64,000 nt of DNA from a bacterium (GTDB lineage: Bacteria > Bacteroidota > Ignavibacteria > SZUA-365): positions 79,971-143,970 of the forward strand of contig JAHLLD010000015.1 in assembly GCA_020444325.1 (NCBI GenBank). Reading direction: 5' to 3'. The position numbers were made by a program, and so were the translations under genes. Shown here one piece after another: positions 54,837 through 63,945 of this stretch. The notes under the pieces were generated by a model. That model made no database searches, was not told where the DNA came from, and saw nothing but the letters and a program-made list of their open reading frames with translations. How positions within the stretch are numbered: the first letter of the stretch is position 1; each line of letters starts with the position of its first letter.

Positions 54837-56051
54837 ATGGCCTTTGAATCATTCATAGCACTGCGCTATCTCCGGAAGCGGAATCTCTCCCGCTTCCTCT
54901 CTTTCATGACCGTGGTGGCCATCGGATCGGTGGCTATCGGCACGGCCGCGCTCATCATTACCTTTACCATCCTTGATGGCTTCGAACGTGATCTGCGCAC
55001 GAACCTGATCGGATTTTCCGCACATATCCAGGTCGGTGTTTTTCGCAATGATGCCATCGACATGAAGGCGAAGGACATGCAGACGCTGCGTTCCATACAG
55101 AACGTGCAGGACGCGGGTCCGTACCTCGAGCGCGAAGCGATGGTCATCACGCGGTATGACATTGAAGGCGTGCGGGTCAAGGGACTCGATTCCCTCGCCG
55201 ATCTCTCCCGTATTCGTGACCGCATTGTTGCGGGTTCATACGTACTCAATCCCGTTGACGGAAAGCACTCCATCGTCGTGGGCAAGCGACTGGCGGACAA
55301 GCTCAATCTCGGTGTGGGTGACAAAATGCTGCTGCTCGGTGTGACGGATTTCAGCAACCTGTACAATGCGCCCAAGCTGCAGTGCGTGATCCGTGGTATC
55401 TATGAGACGGGGATGGCCGAGTATCTCGATGACATCTACGTGTTCACCGCACTCAATACCGCGCAGAGTATTTTTGGAATCCCGGGGAAAATCAGCGGGT
55501 ATGATGTGCTGTGCAGCGATGTCGATCAGATAAATGAAACCGTTGACCGCATACAGAACACGCTGGGATACCCGTTCGATCCGCGCTCGGTATTCCATCT
55601 CTACAACCACCTGTTCGTGTGGATCGACCTGCAGCAGCAGCTGATTCCTCTGGTCGTCGGATCACTGATCGTGATTTCCGTGTTCAATGTCATTGCGACG
55701 CTGCTGCTTTTCGTCATCGAGAAAACGCAATACATCGGCATTCTGCTTGCCATGGGAGCTTCCCGCCGGCATGTGCGAAAGATATTCGTGCTGCAGGGCT
55801 TTTCCATCGGCGTGATCGGTTCCGTCGTGGGCATGGCGATTGCCTTCGCCTTCACTTTTGCGCAGCAGCAACTGCAGTTTTTCAGCCTCCCGCAGGATGT
55901 GTATTTCATGACGACGGTGCCCATACACATGCGCGTCGAGGTATTCGCCGGCGTGGCACTTGCAGGGGTTCTGCTGTCTTTCCTCAGCAGCTTCATTCCC
56001 GCAGCACTGGCGGCCCGGCTCAATCCCATTCGATCCATTCGTTTCCATTGA
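54837..56051 (+). CDS. LolC/LolE-family lipoprotein-release ABC permease (first of two)
   Basis: 404 residues. One N-terminal helix (about 22-50: RFLSFMTVVAIGSVAIGTAA), a periplasmic MacB/PCD-type domain to about 265, and three C-terminal helices of the FtsX domain (last part LNPIRSIRFH). It starts FESFIALRYLRKRN, the typical LolC/E opening. It should form a complex with the second permease (3-bp gap downstream) and the LolD-like ATPase, extracting outer-membrane lipoproteins from the inner membrane. Which subunit corresponds to LolC or LolE is not decidable by eye. There is no clear Shine-Dalgarno. Confidence 0.88.
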   Translation: MAFESFIALRYLRKRNLSRFLSFMTVVAIGSVAIGTAALIITFTILDGFERDLRTNLIGFSAHIQVGVFRNDAIDMKAKDMQTLRSIQNVQDAGPYLEREAMVITRYDIEGVRVKGLDSLADLSRIRDRIVAGSYVLNPVDGKHSIVVGKRLADKLNLGVGDKMLLLGVTDFSNLYNAPKLQCVIRGIYETGMAEYLDDIYVFTALNTAQSIFGIPGKISGYDVLCSDVDQINETVDRIQNTLGYPFDPRSVFHLYNHLFVWIDLQQQLIPLVVGSLIVISVFNVIATLLLFVIEKTQYIGILLAMGASRRHVRKIFVLQGFSIGVIGSVVGMAIAFAFTFAQQQLQFFSLPQDVYFMTTVPIHMRVEVFAGVALAGVLLSFLSSFIPAALAARLNPIRSIRFH

Positions 56052-56054
56052 CGC

Positions 56055-57272
56055 ATGCAGCTTGAATCCTACATAGCGCGCCGATATCTCTACGGAAAGA
56101 AGCGGTTCAGTTTCATCAACATCATCTCGCTGCTCGCAACGCTTGGTATCATGTTCGGCGTTGCGGCGCTGATCGTGGTGATGTCAGTTTTCAATGGATT
56201 CAATGGACTGGTGACTTCGATACTGCAGGACTTTGACCCGCACATCAAGGTCGAGCATGTCGCTCGTGCGGAAGGGAAGAGCACGGATTCGGTGAAGAGC
56301 ATACTCGCCGCGCGCGACGATGTCACCGGCATGTCCCCTTTCATTCAGCGCAAGGCCATGACGATGGCACGCGGCAATGCCCATTTCGCCTGGATCAAAG
56401 GCGTCGATCCCGAGCGTATTGACGACGTGTCGGATGTCGCGAGCAAAATCGAACTGGGGGATTTCCACTTCTCGGAAAACAACGGCATTGTACTGGGATA
56501 TGCGCTGGCGGATAAAATTCGCGTGACACTCGGCGACACGCTGCTGCTGTACAGTCCCGCCGGCATGGAAAACATCCTTACACAGTACGTTACGCCCACA
56601 GTGCTGCGCTGTCCCGTCACCGGCATTTACATGTCACAGAATAACGTCTACGACGGCGCCTATGCCTTCCTGCGTCTGGCCGATGCGCAGAAGCTGTTTC
56701 GCATGCCGGGGGAAGTGAGCGGATATGAATTGCGGCTGCGCGACAGCGAAGAAAGTGAAGCGGTGAAGGAGGAATTGCAGGAAACCATTGGTCCTGGCTG
56801 GAATGTGCTGACCTGGTACGATCTTCATAAGGACCTCTATTCGGTTATGACTATCGAGCGCTGGGGAGCATTTATCCTTCTGGCCATCATTATCGCGGTG
56901 GCTGTGTTCAATATTCTCGCATCCCTGACCATGCTCGTGCTGGAGAAGCGGCGGGATATCGGGATTCTGCGCACGATGGGACTTCCTGCCACGCGCATAC
57001 AGCGGATCTTCCTGCTTGAAGGTGTGTGGATCGGTGTCATCGGTGTGGTCGCCGGGCTTGTGCTCGGACTCGCCGTGACCTGGATACAGGCGGAATTCCA
57101 GGTATTCAAGCTCGATGCATCGTTCATCATCCCGGCCATCCCCGTGGAATTGCGGCTGTCGGATATCCTTCTCATTGTGTTCGGGACCTTCGGCCTGTGT
57201 CTGCTGGCTGCCTGGTATCCCGCTCTGCGGGCACGCGCGGTGAGCATTATCGACGCCGTTCGCTGGGAATAA
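56055..57272 (+). CDS. LolC/LolE-family lipoprotein-release ABC permease (second)
   Basis: 405 residues, starting 3 bp after the previous stop. The opening LESYIARRYLYGKKRFSFIN, a helix at about 20-48, a long periplasmic domain (FNGFNGLVTSILQDFDPHIK; MSPFIQRKAMTMARGN) and a FtsX-type C-terminal domain with three helices follow the first permease closely. Two distinct permeases next to a LolD-like ATPase match the LolCDE heterodimer arrangement. The many lipoproteins in this window (at 13773, 15720, 19748, 51200) are its likely cargo. Co-translation with the first permease is likely given the gap. Confidence 0.88.
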   Translation: MQLESYIARRYLYGKKRFSFINIISLLATLGIMFGVAALIVVMSVFNGFNGLVTSILQDFDPHIKVEHVARAEGKSTDSVKSILAARDDVTGMSPFIQRKAMTMARGNAHFAWIKGVDPERIDDVSDVASKIELGDFHFSENNGIVLGYALADKIRVTLGDTLLLYSPAGMENILTQYVTPTVLRCPVTGIYMSQNNVYDGAYAFLRLADAQKLFRMPGEVSGYELRLRDSEESEAVKEELQETIGPGWNVLTWYDLHKDLYSVMTIERWGAFILLAIIIAVAVFNILASLTMLVLEKRRDIGILRTMGLPATRIQRIFLLEGVWIGVIGVVAGLVLGLAVTWIQAEFQVFKLDASFIIPAIPVELRLSDILLIVFGTFGLCLLAAWYPALRARAVSIIDAVRWE

Positions 57273-57380
57273 TTTCTGCGGTGGGAACGTCCCACCAGGC
57301 TGTGCGTCCATATCCTGACTGCCCCGGGCCGCAGGAGCAAGGTGCGGCGCATGCGAAGAGTACTCATGGAGAGCAAAGCT

Positions 57381-58067
57381 ATGGCTGCCATTGTTTCAGT
57401 AAAGGATATACAGAAAAGCTATCGCACCGGTGAGGGCGACAGGCTCGACGTGCTCAAAGGCGCTTCGCTCGAGGTTGTTGAAGGACAGGTGGTTGCGATC
57501 GTCGGTGCCTCCGGCAGCGGGAAGAGCACACTGCTGCATATCATCGGCGCACTTGATCGTCCCGATGCCGGCCAGGTGACGATGGACGGTCAGGATATGT
57601 TTGGCATGGACGATACCACGCTTGCTGCCTTTCGTAACAGCCGTATGGGCTTTGTTTTCCAGTTCCACCATCTGCTCCCGGAGTTCTCGGCGCGCGAGAA
57701 TATCGCCATTCCTGCAATGATCGGGGGGAAATCCCTCGCCGAAGCGCAGAACAGGGCGGACGAGCTGCTGGAAATTGTGCGTGTGAGCCATCGCGCCGAC
57801 GCGAGGCCCTCGGAACTTTCGGGTGGCGAACAGCAGCGTGTGGCAGTCGCCCGCGCCCTGGCCAATCATCCCCGTGTCGTCCTTGCCGACGAACCCTCGG
57901 GGAATCTCGATGAAGAAAATGCCGGGATGCTGCATGAGCTGCTCTGGACGCTCGCACGCGAGCAGGGACAGACCTTCATTATCGTCACGCATGACGGGGA
58001 TCTGGCTTCCCGGGCGGATGCGACCTGGCGTCTCCACGAAGGAAAACTTCTACTGCAGAAGCAATGA
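57381..58067 (+). CDS. lolD: LolD-like lipoprotein-release ABC ATPase
   Basis: 228 residues from ATG 57381 (GGAG 9 nt upstream); GTG/ATG codons at 57342, 57351 and 57366 are in frame but give a non-homologous extension. Walker A GASGSGKS (42-49), signature LSGGEQQR (146-153), Walker B VVLADEPSG (166-174) and the H-loop THDGDLA are intact. Length equals LolD (233 in E. coli). It energises the two permeases immediately upstream. The 108-bp gap from the second permease carries no terminator, so one transcript is likely. Confidence 0.9.
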   Translation: MAAIVSVKDIQKSYRTGEGDRLDVLKGASLEVVEGQVVAIVGASGSGKSTLLHIIGALDRPDAGQVTMDGQDMFGMDDTTLAAFRNSRMGFVFQFHHLLPEFSARENIAIPAMIGGKSLAEAQNRADELLEIVRVSHRADARPSELSGGEQQRVAVARALANHPRVVLADEPSGNLDEENAGMLHELLWTLAREQGQTFIIVTHDGDLASRADATWRLHEGKLLLQKQ

Positions 58068-58137
58068 ATCTACCTGCAAGTTTTGTATTTTTCATGTTTG
58101 ATCAACTACAGCCCCATTGCTAGAACGGAGATAACGC

Positions 58138-58407
58138 ATGGCAAAAGTGCAGAAAAGGCGGAAAACCGGCCGTCGGATGCCACAGGAAATACCGGAGGCT
58201 GAGCTGCCCCAGCGTACCAATTACATGATTCTCATTCTTGGCATCGCTACCGTGCTCGTCGGTTTTCTCGTGATGAGTGCCGGAGATGCCGTCAGCTCAC
58301 TCTCGGTAACGATCGCGCCGATGATCCTTTTCCTCGGATACTGCGTGATTATTCCGCTGGGAATCATTTACAGGAAGAAAAAATCGACAGAACCCGAGAC
58401 GAACTGA
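58138..58407 (+). CDS. DUF3098-like small membrane protein
   Basis: 89 residues. ATG 58138 has CGGAG upstream at 7 nt. A basic N-terminus (KVQKRRKTGRRMP) is followed by two membrane helices (about 30-47 and 56-76: NYMILILGIATVLVGFLVMS and TIAPMILFLGYCVII), then RKKK. This matches the DUF3098 pattern of FCB bacteria, where the gene often sits beside ftsX or envelope genes. Function unknown; perhaps an accessory of a membrane complex. Confidence 0.7.
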   Translation: MAKVQKRRKTGRRMPQEIPEAELPQRTNYMILILGIATVLVGFLVMSAGDAVSSLSVTIAPMILFLGYCVIIPLGIIYRKKKSTEPETN

Positions 58408-58500
58408 CGTCTCTGACTGTCCCGTCTCCGCCAGCCGGTTTTGTTCCCGTGGCGGACTGTTCCTCATGTCTGAAACGTATCATCAGCTTAGCATAGTATC

Positions 58501-61311
58501 ATGAACTTCAAAATCTGGCATCGCGCTTCAGCCGCAGCCGTGTTCCTGGTCTCGACAATTGTCTTTCTCTCGACAGTTGCCCCGACCCTTTCGTTCTGGG
58601 ACGCCGGTGAATTCATCACCTCGGCAGTGACCATGGGTGTTCCGCATCCGCCGGGTGCGCCGTTTTTTCAGCTGATCGGGCGCATCCTCTCGCTGCTGCC
58701 CATCGGCGACGATCTTGGCTTCAGGGTTAACCTGATGTCCACTTTCTCCAGTTCGCTGACCGTACTGTTCGTCTACCTAACGGCCATGCGGCTGCTGCGG
58801 CAGTGGAAAGGCGATCCGAAATCTCCGATGTCCGCACTGTCGATGATCATCAGCGCCTCTGCAGGCGCCTTTATCCTTTCCTTCAGCGACACTTTCTGGT
58901 TCAACGCGTCGGAAGCGGAAGTGTACGGCATCGGCATGTTCTTCATCTCCGTCGTCGTCTGGATCGCGATCGAGTGGTACTACCACATCGGGGTGTTCGA
59001 TTCCGAGCGTTCGCTGCTTCTTATTGCTTACCTGATGGGACTCAGTATTGGCGTTCACCTCCTGTCGCTGCTCGCGCTGTTTTTCGTGTTTTTCCTGATC
59101 TATTTCCGCGACCGCAAGCGGGAAGACATCAATGTGAAGACGCTCAGCATCGCCTTCATGCTGATGGTGGTCGGCTTCGGACTCGTGTACCCGGGTATTG
59201 TCAAGTACATACCTGAACTGCTCAGTGGAGATGCCGGACGCTGGCTGATGCTGCTTGTCATCGCAGGGCTCATCGCTGTCGTAGCCATGAAGAAACTGCA
59301 TCCGCAGCTGCGGATGGCATCGCTTGCCTTCCTGCTCGTGACGCTCGGCTACAGCACCTACACGCTGGTGCCCATTCGCGCCAACCAGGAGCCTGCGCTG
59401 AACGAGAATGCTCCCGCCACGCTTGAAGGACTGTACAGCTATCTGAATCGTGACCAGTACGGAACCTATCCGCTGCTGAAGGGACCGAATTATGACGATC
59501 GCATGCGCTCGATCAACCCGCGCAAAGATGTCATGCTTCCGCGCCGCTGGAGTCATGAACAATCTCACATCGCGTCGTACTCGAAATACAGCAGTGATTT
59601 CGACTACTTCTGGCAGTATCAGTTCGGCCATATCTACATGCGCTATTTCCTCTGGAATTTTGTCGGTCGCGCCGGCGATATACAGGAGGCCCCGGTGGCC
59701 TTCCTCGGGGAGGTGGGCGAATGGTCTGAATCGAGTGGGTATCCGAATCGCTACTACGCCATCCCGCTCATTCTCGGGCTGCTCGGTATATGGTATCATT
59801 TCAAGAAGGATTACCGGACGGGCATAGCAACGGCGGCGCTGTTCTTCATCATGGGAATAGGGCTCGTCATATACTTTAACATGGCCGAACCACAGGTGAG
59901 GGAGCGTGATTACTTCTTTGTCGGCTCTTTTTATGTGTTCGCCATGTGGGCCGGTATAGGCATTTACGGCCTCGTCGACAGCCTGCGCAGCAAGACGGGG
60001 CGCAACGAGGCGATCGGGGTCGGACTCGCGGCACTGCTTTTTGTCGCAGGTCCCGTGAACATGCTGGCGGAGAATTACCGCACGCATGACCGCCATTACA
60101 ATTACGTGGCATTCGACTATGCCTATAACCTGCTGCAGAGCTGCGATCAGGACGCCATTCTCTTTACCGGTGGCGATAACGACACCTTCCCGGTTTGGTA
60201 CCTGCAGTATGCTGCCGGTGTGCGCCGCGATGTGCGCGTGGTCAATCTGAGTCTGCTCAACACCGACTGGTACAGCAAGCAGCTCAAAAACGAGCGGCCC
60301 TACGGTGCCAAACTTGTGGAAATGAGCTACACCGATACCGAGCTGAAGGCACTGCGTCCCGTGCAGTGGGACAGCCGTCGTATCAGCGTACCCATCGATC
60401 GTGAGAAACTGCTGAAATCCGACATCGCGGATGTGCCGCAGGTCAAGGCGGCGCTCGCACAGCAGATTCCCGACAAGATGGAAATCACCGTGCCGCCGAC
60501 ATACACGGATCCCGCAGGTACGAAGGGCATCCGCATCCAGGATATTCTCATTCTCGATATTCTGAACAACAACTTCAATGATCGTCCCATCCATTTTGCG
60601 CTGAGTACTGCGCCGGGTGACAGGGTCGGACTCGAGAATCATCTCATCGTCGAAGGTCTGACGTATCGCGTTTCACCGGTGAGCTTCACCCAGCGTGGCG
60701 GGCGTTATTATCAGGCCATGGATATTGACGCGACGCTCAAACACCTGACCGACCTGCGCCAGGAACCCGACAGCAATCGCGCCTTTGGCTTCATGTTCCG
60801 TGAGCTTGCCAATCCCAAGATCAACCTCGATGAGGCCAGCACGAAGATGATCTTCAGCTTCCGTGCGCTGTATATGGGACTGGCACAGATCATGGCGCAG
60901 GAAAACGGCGACGTAGAAGGTGCGCGCAAAGTGCTCGATACAATGGAAGAAGTCATGCCGAGCGAGTACCATCGCTTTGATAAATCACTGCGTACCGATC
61001 TCGCGAACTTCTACATCATGGTGGGCGATACCGCGAAGTATCTCGCCATCGGCAATGAACTGGAAGAGTATTTCAAGTCGCAGCTCGATACCGACGACCC
61101 GGGCAATAATCCCACGGGCCGCAACGCGTACATCTTCCTTCTGAATTATTACGAAGCTTCGGAGCGCTACCAGGATGCCATCGACCTTCTGCGCAGGCTT
61201 GAGACGATGTATCCGAACGACTCGGGTGTCAAGCAGCAGATCAGCGCGATGCAGCGGAAGCTGCAGGGCGTTCCGGATGAGCAGATGATCGATTCCGTCA
61301 TCATCGAATAA
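58501..61311 (+). CDS. DUF2723-family membrane glycosyltransferase-like protein
   Basis: 936 residues. The family hallmark PTLSFWDAGEFITSA is near the N-terminus, followed by MGVPHPPGAPFFQLIGR. About ten membrane helices fill 1-540; a soluble periplasmic domain follows (IHFALSTAPGDRVGLEN) and the last 150 residues look like TPR helices (YQDAIDLLRRLETMYPND). DUF2723 proteins are relatives of protein O-mannosyltransferase (TMEM260-like) and may transfer a sugar from a lipid donor to secreted proteins; in this setting T9SS cargo are likely acceptors. The start at 58501 lacks a Shine-Dalgarno. Downstream lies UDP-glucuronate decarboxylase. Confidence 0.86.
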   Translation: MNFKIWHRASAAAVFLVSTIVFLSTVAPTLSFWDAGEFITSAVTMGVPHPPGAPFFQLIGRILSLLPIGDDLGFRVNLMSTFSSSLTVLFVYLTAMRLLRQWKGDPKSPMSALSMIISASAGAFILSFSDTFWFNASEAEVYGIGMFFISVVVWIAIEWYYHIGVFDSERSLLLIAYLMGLSIGVHLLSLLALFFVFFLIYFRDRKREDINVKTLSIAFMLMVVGFGLVYPGIVKYIPELLSGDAGRWLMLLVIAGLIAVVAMKKLHPQLRMASLAFLLVTLGYSTYTLVPIRANQEPALNENAPATLEGLYSYLNRDQYGTYPLLKGPNYDDRMRSINPRKDVMLPRRWSHEQSHIASYSKYSSDFDYFWQYQFGHIYMRYFLWNFVGRAGDIQEAPVAFLGEVGEWSESSGYPNRYYAIPLILGLLGIWYHFKKDYRTGIATAALFFIMGIGLVIYFNMAEPQVRERDYFFVGSFYVFAMWAGIGIYGLVDSLRSKTGRNEAIGVGLAALLFVAGPVNMLAENYRTHDRHYNYVAFDYAYNLLQSCDQDAILFTGGDNDTFPVWYLQYAAGVRRDVRVVNLSLLNTDWYSKQLKNERPYGAKLVEMSYTDTELKALRPVQWDSRRISVPIDREKLLKSDIADVPQVKAALAQQIPDKMEITVPPTYTDPAGTKGIRIQDILILDILNNNFNDRPIHFALSTAPGDRVGLENHLIVEGLTYRVSPVSFTQRGGRYYQAMDIDATLKHLTDLRQEPDSNRAFGFMFRELANPKINLDEASTKMIFSFRALYMGLAQIMAQENGDVEGARKVLDTMEEVMPSEYHRFDKSLRTDLANFYIMVGDTAKYLAIGNELEEYFKSQLDTDDPGNNPTGRNAYIFLLNYYEASERYQDAIDLLRRLETMYPNDSGVKQQISAMQRKLQGVPDEQMIDSVIIE

Positions 61312-61344
61312 CGACGGTCCGCCTCTGCGAACAGATAACATGAA

Positions 61345-61378
61345 ACGGGCGGACCGCGAGTCCGCCCGTACATTTTTC
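61345..61378 (+). terminator. Intrinsic terminator after the DUF2723 gene
   Basis: A perfect 10-bp stem, ACGGGCGGAC with GTCCGCCCGT, has a 5-nt loop and is followed by ACATTTTTC. Confidence 0.85.
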
Positions 61379-61399
61379 ACACTCACCAGGTAACGCGCC

Positions 61400-62341
61400 A
61401 TGCCACGCACGCTTATCACCGGCGGTGCCGGTTTTCTCGGCAGTCATCTCTGTGAACGCCTTCTCAAGGAAGGACATGAGGTGCTCTGCATGGACAATCT
61501 CATAACCGGCGACCTCGCGAACATCGATCACCTCTTTGGACAGGAAGGATTCCGCTTCATCAAATATGACGTGACGGAATTCGTGCATGTCGAAGGCGCA
61601 CTCGATTACATTCTGCACTTCGCCTCACCAGCTTCTCCGATCGATTACCTGAAGCTGCCGATTCAGACCCTGAAAGTCGGTTCGCTCGGGACGCACAAGG
61701 CGCTCGGACTTGCCAAGGCAAAAAATGCGCGTTTCCTTCTCGCATCCACCTCCGAGGTGTACGGTGATCCTGAAATCCATCCCCAGGTAGAAAGCTACTG
61801 GGGAAATGTCAATCCCGTTGGTCCCCGCGGCGTTTACGATGAAGCCAAGCGTTTCGCGGAAGCCATGACCATGGCCTATCACCGCTATCACGGTGTGGAG
61901 ACCCGCATCGTGCGCATCTTCAACACGTACGGCGAACGCATGCGCGTCAACGATGGACGCGCCATTCCTGCCTTCATGTCGCAGGGCATCCGTGGTGAGG
62001 ATGTCACTGTGTTCGGTGATGGACTGCAGACACGCAGCGTATGCTACGTCTCGGATCTCGTCGACGGTATTTTCCGTCTGCTGATGTCCGATTACAGCGA
62101 TCCGGTAAACATCGGGAACCCCGACGAAATCTCCATGCTCGATCTTGCGAAGGAAGTGCTCGAAGTACTTGGAAGCAGCAGCACGATCGTGCATCGCGAG
62201 CTTCCGGAAGACGATCCCAAAGTCCGTCAGCCCGACATTTCCGTCGCCCGCAGTCTTCTCGGCTGGGTGCCCAAGGTCGACCGTCATGAGGGCCTCCGCC
62301 GTACAGCCGAATACTTCAAGAAGAAGGTTTTGCCGCGCTGA
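61400..62341 (+). CDS. UDP-glucuronate decarboxylase (UDP-xylose synthase)-like SDR
   Basis: 313 residues. It converts UDP-glucuronate to UDP-xylose with NAD+ in the cytoplasm, supplying xylose for surface glycans. Seen: Rossmann motif [12 protein letters not shown] (6-17), [32 protein letters not shown] (116-135), catalytic Y146-x-x-x-K150 ([12 protein letters not shown]) and RIFNTYG, all as in bacterial UXS. The stop codon TGA (62339-62341) lies in the TGAC loop of the first hairpin of the array that follows. The start ATG 61400 has weak Shine-Dalgarno support. The GT39-like gene converges on it from the other side of the array. Confidence 0.93.
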   Translation: MPRTLITGGAGFLGSHLCERLLKEGHEVLCMDNLITGDLANIDHLFGQEGFRFIKYDVTEFVHVEGALDYILHFASPASPIDYLKLPIQTLKVGSLGTHKALGLAKAKNARFLLASTSEVYGDPEIHPQVESYWGNVNPVGPRGVYDEAKRFAEAMTMAYHRYHGVETRIVRIFNTYGERMRVNDGRAIPAFMSQGIRGEDVTVFGDGLQTRSVCYVSDLVDGIFRLLMSDYSDPVNIGNPDEISMLDLAKEVLEVLGSSSTIVHRELPEDDPKVRQPDISVARSLLGWVPKVDRHEGLRRTAEYFKKKVLPR

Positions 62342-62584
62342 CGCGCGGCGTTGTTTCCTCCGCTGTCGCGGAGGAGTTCTTTCTCCGCTTACGCGGAGAG
62401 GTATTGCTCACTTCGTTCGCGTATTTCCTGCCCCGCTCGAGCGGGGCATTTTCTTACACTCGGCGCAGCCGAGTAAAGACTCCCCACGCGCAGCGGGGGG
62501 AAACACCTCCCACGCGTCAGTGTGGGAAATTCCTCTCCGCGCTAGCGGAGAAAGAACTCTCCCCGCGAAGCGGGGAGAAACGCC
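62332..62584. repeat. Inverted array of short hairpins between convergent genes
   Basis: Nine clear hairpins: 62332-62349 (7 bp, loop TGAC), 62357-62374 (7, TGTC), 62383-62398 (6, TTAC), 62430-62447 (7, TCGA, perfect palindrome), 62458-62474 (7, GCA), 62482-62500 (7 plus mismatch, GCA), 62508-62527 (8 with one G-T, GTCA), 62535-62550 (6, GCTA), 62558-62578 (9, GAA). A tenth, degenerate one is at 62406-62420. Stems differ in sequence yet stay paired. Loops are TNNC on the left and their complements on the right. The left end (62347-62401) and right end (62532-62584) are near-identical inverted copies. T-rich spacers follow the hairpins when read inward from each side. Confidence 0.85.
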
Positions 62585-63833
62585 TTTCCGAGAGACTGAT
62601 CAGGAGAACGGCGGCGAGGGGAACGAGCATGTTGAAGTATGAGCCCCAGGCGCAGAAGAAGGAGTAGGCTTCGACGATGTAGGTGAGGACCAGGGCGATG
62701 GCGACCTGGGAAAAGGTGAGTGTATGTGCACGCCAGCGGCGGAAGAAGAGCACGATCATCGCGAGCAGAAAGGGGATGGTCAGGAGAATGGAGATGACGG
62801 CTTTGGCTGCGCCGCGATCCCAGGGAGCAAAGAATGTGGCGGTGCCAATGATGATGCGGAGGGGAAGGAGCTGCGGTCTTTCGACCATGTCTTTTTTCGC
62901 GAGATCCCACAACACGGCATCCATTTCAGGGTACAGCGCGCCATAATAGCGCTCCTTGAACTCGCGTCCCGTGGCCTGTTCGTATTTCCCGGCCATGGGA
63001 TAATCTCCCCCGAAATAAATCGCCTCGCCTTTCCAGTAGTGGTAGCCGTTCCCGGTGACGACGGGAATGAAGCGGTCGAACGTCACCAGATTTCTGTACG
63101 TCCATGGTGCGACGACGAGCAGTGCAACGATCAGCATCGCTCCGGAAGCGGCAATGCGGCGGAGCGGGGGAAGGTCTTTCTTCCAGAGGAGGAGCGCTGC
63201 GAGCAGGAAGGGGATGAGCAGGAAGGTGCCGTGCGTCAGCGCACCGATGCCCATGAGCAATCCGGCCAGCGGGGCGTAGAGCAGGGGCCGGCGGGGAATC
63301 CTGAGCGCTGTCAGCAGTATGAGCGGCAGAAGGGCAGCGGCGGTATTGACGAACGTGGAGGTTTTCGATGCGAAAACGAAATACGGGTGAAAAGCGACGA
63401 GCAGCAGCATCAGACGCATTGAAATATGCGAAAAGTGCATATCGCGGGCGAGTGCGCGTACCGCGAACAGCGCAACCAGGCAGAGAAGCGCGCTGCCGAA
63501 CATCCATGGGATATACCAGTGCGACGGCCACCAGGCCCCGAAAATGAGCAGCATGATGGGCTGCACCGGGGGACGGTTGTGCACCGGGAGTCCGCCCGGC
63601 TCAAACGCATACTCCCCACTGATGAGCAGCGTCCTTGCAATCTGCAGGTAGCCATCCGCTCCGGCCTGCTCCCAAGTATCGCCCGCTACCGGCACATCCT
63701 CCGGCGGCACATTCACCGCGAGCATCCACACCAGTCCGAACACCAGTCGCAAACCAATCGCCGCCGCAATGATGCTCCAGACCGGTATCCGCTCCAGCCT
63801 CCCTCTCCATCTCGGGGTGTCTATCCGCTTCAT
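62517..63833 (-). CDS. GT39/ArnT-like membrane glycosyltransferase (C-terminus encoded by the hairpin array)
   Basis: 438 residues from the ATG at 63833; a further ATG lies at 63839 and the frame runs open to 63992 through repeat sequence, which is not credible coding. About ten membrane helices. The first periplasmic loop holds the acidic motif GDTWEQAGADGYLQIARTL and then NRPPVQPIMLLIFG, as in GT39/PMT_2 enzymes that use polyprenyl-phosphate sugars. The native fold ends near LLISLSER; the last 22 residues (from RRFSPLRG on) are encoded by the hairpin array, and the TGA (62519-62517) sits in the loop of its seventh hairpin. Likely acceptor: surface glycan or protein. Confidence 0.75.
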   Translation of the reverse strand: MKRIDTPRWRGRLERIPVWSIIAAAIGLRLVFGLVWMLAVNVPPEDVPVAGDTWEQAGADGYLQIARTLLISGEYAFEPGGLPVHNRPPVQPIMLLIFGAWWPSHWYIPWMFGSALLCLVALFAVRALARDMHFSHISMRLMLLLVAFHPYFVFASKTSTFVNTAAALLPLILLTALRIPRRPLLYAPLAGLLMGIGALTHGTFLLIPFLLAALLLWKKDLPPLRRIAASGAMLIVALLVVAPWTYRNLVTFDRFIPVVTGNGYHYWKGEAIYFGGDYPMAGKYEQATGREFKERYYGALYPEMDAVLWDLAKKDMVERPQLLPLRIIIGTATFFAPWDRGAAKAVISILLTIPFLLAMIVLFFRRWRAHTLTFSQVAIALVLTYIVEAYSFFCAWGSYFNMLVPLAAVLLISLSERRFSPLRGESSFSASAERNFPH

Positions 63834-63945
63834 CTGCATATCCCAAATTACAAATTTCAGATTGCATATTTCAGGGATTGCTTCCCCGCAGTTGACCGGC
63901 ATCCGGGTACACCCCATGGGGAGCAATCCCTGCTCCTGCCCAGTT

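Noticed and set aside
58777..60642. A 621-codon open frame on the minus strand within the DUF2723 gene
   Set aside because: Its protein is rich in His, Glu and Val with no domain or signal; it is the antisense shadow of a strongly supported membrane-protein gene in G+C-rich DNA.
62332..62584. Reading the hairpin array as CRISPR or as an integron attC array
   Set aside because: Units are short, unequal palindromes without constant repeat and unique spacer lengths; there are no cas genes or integrase nearby and no attC core sites.
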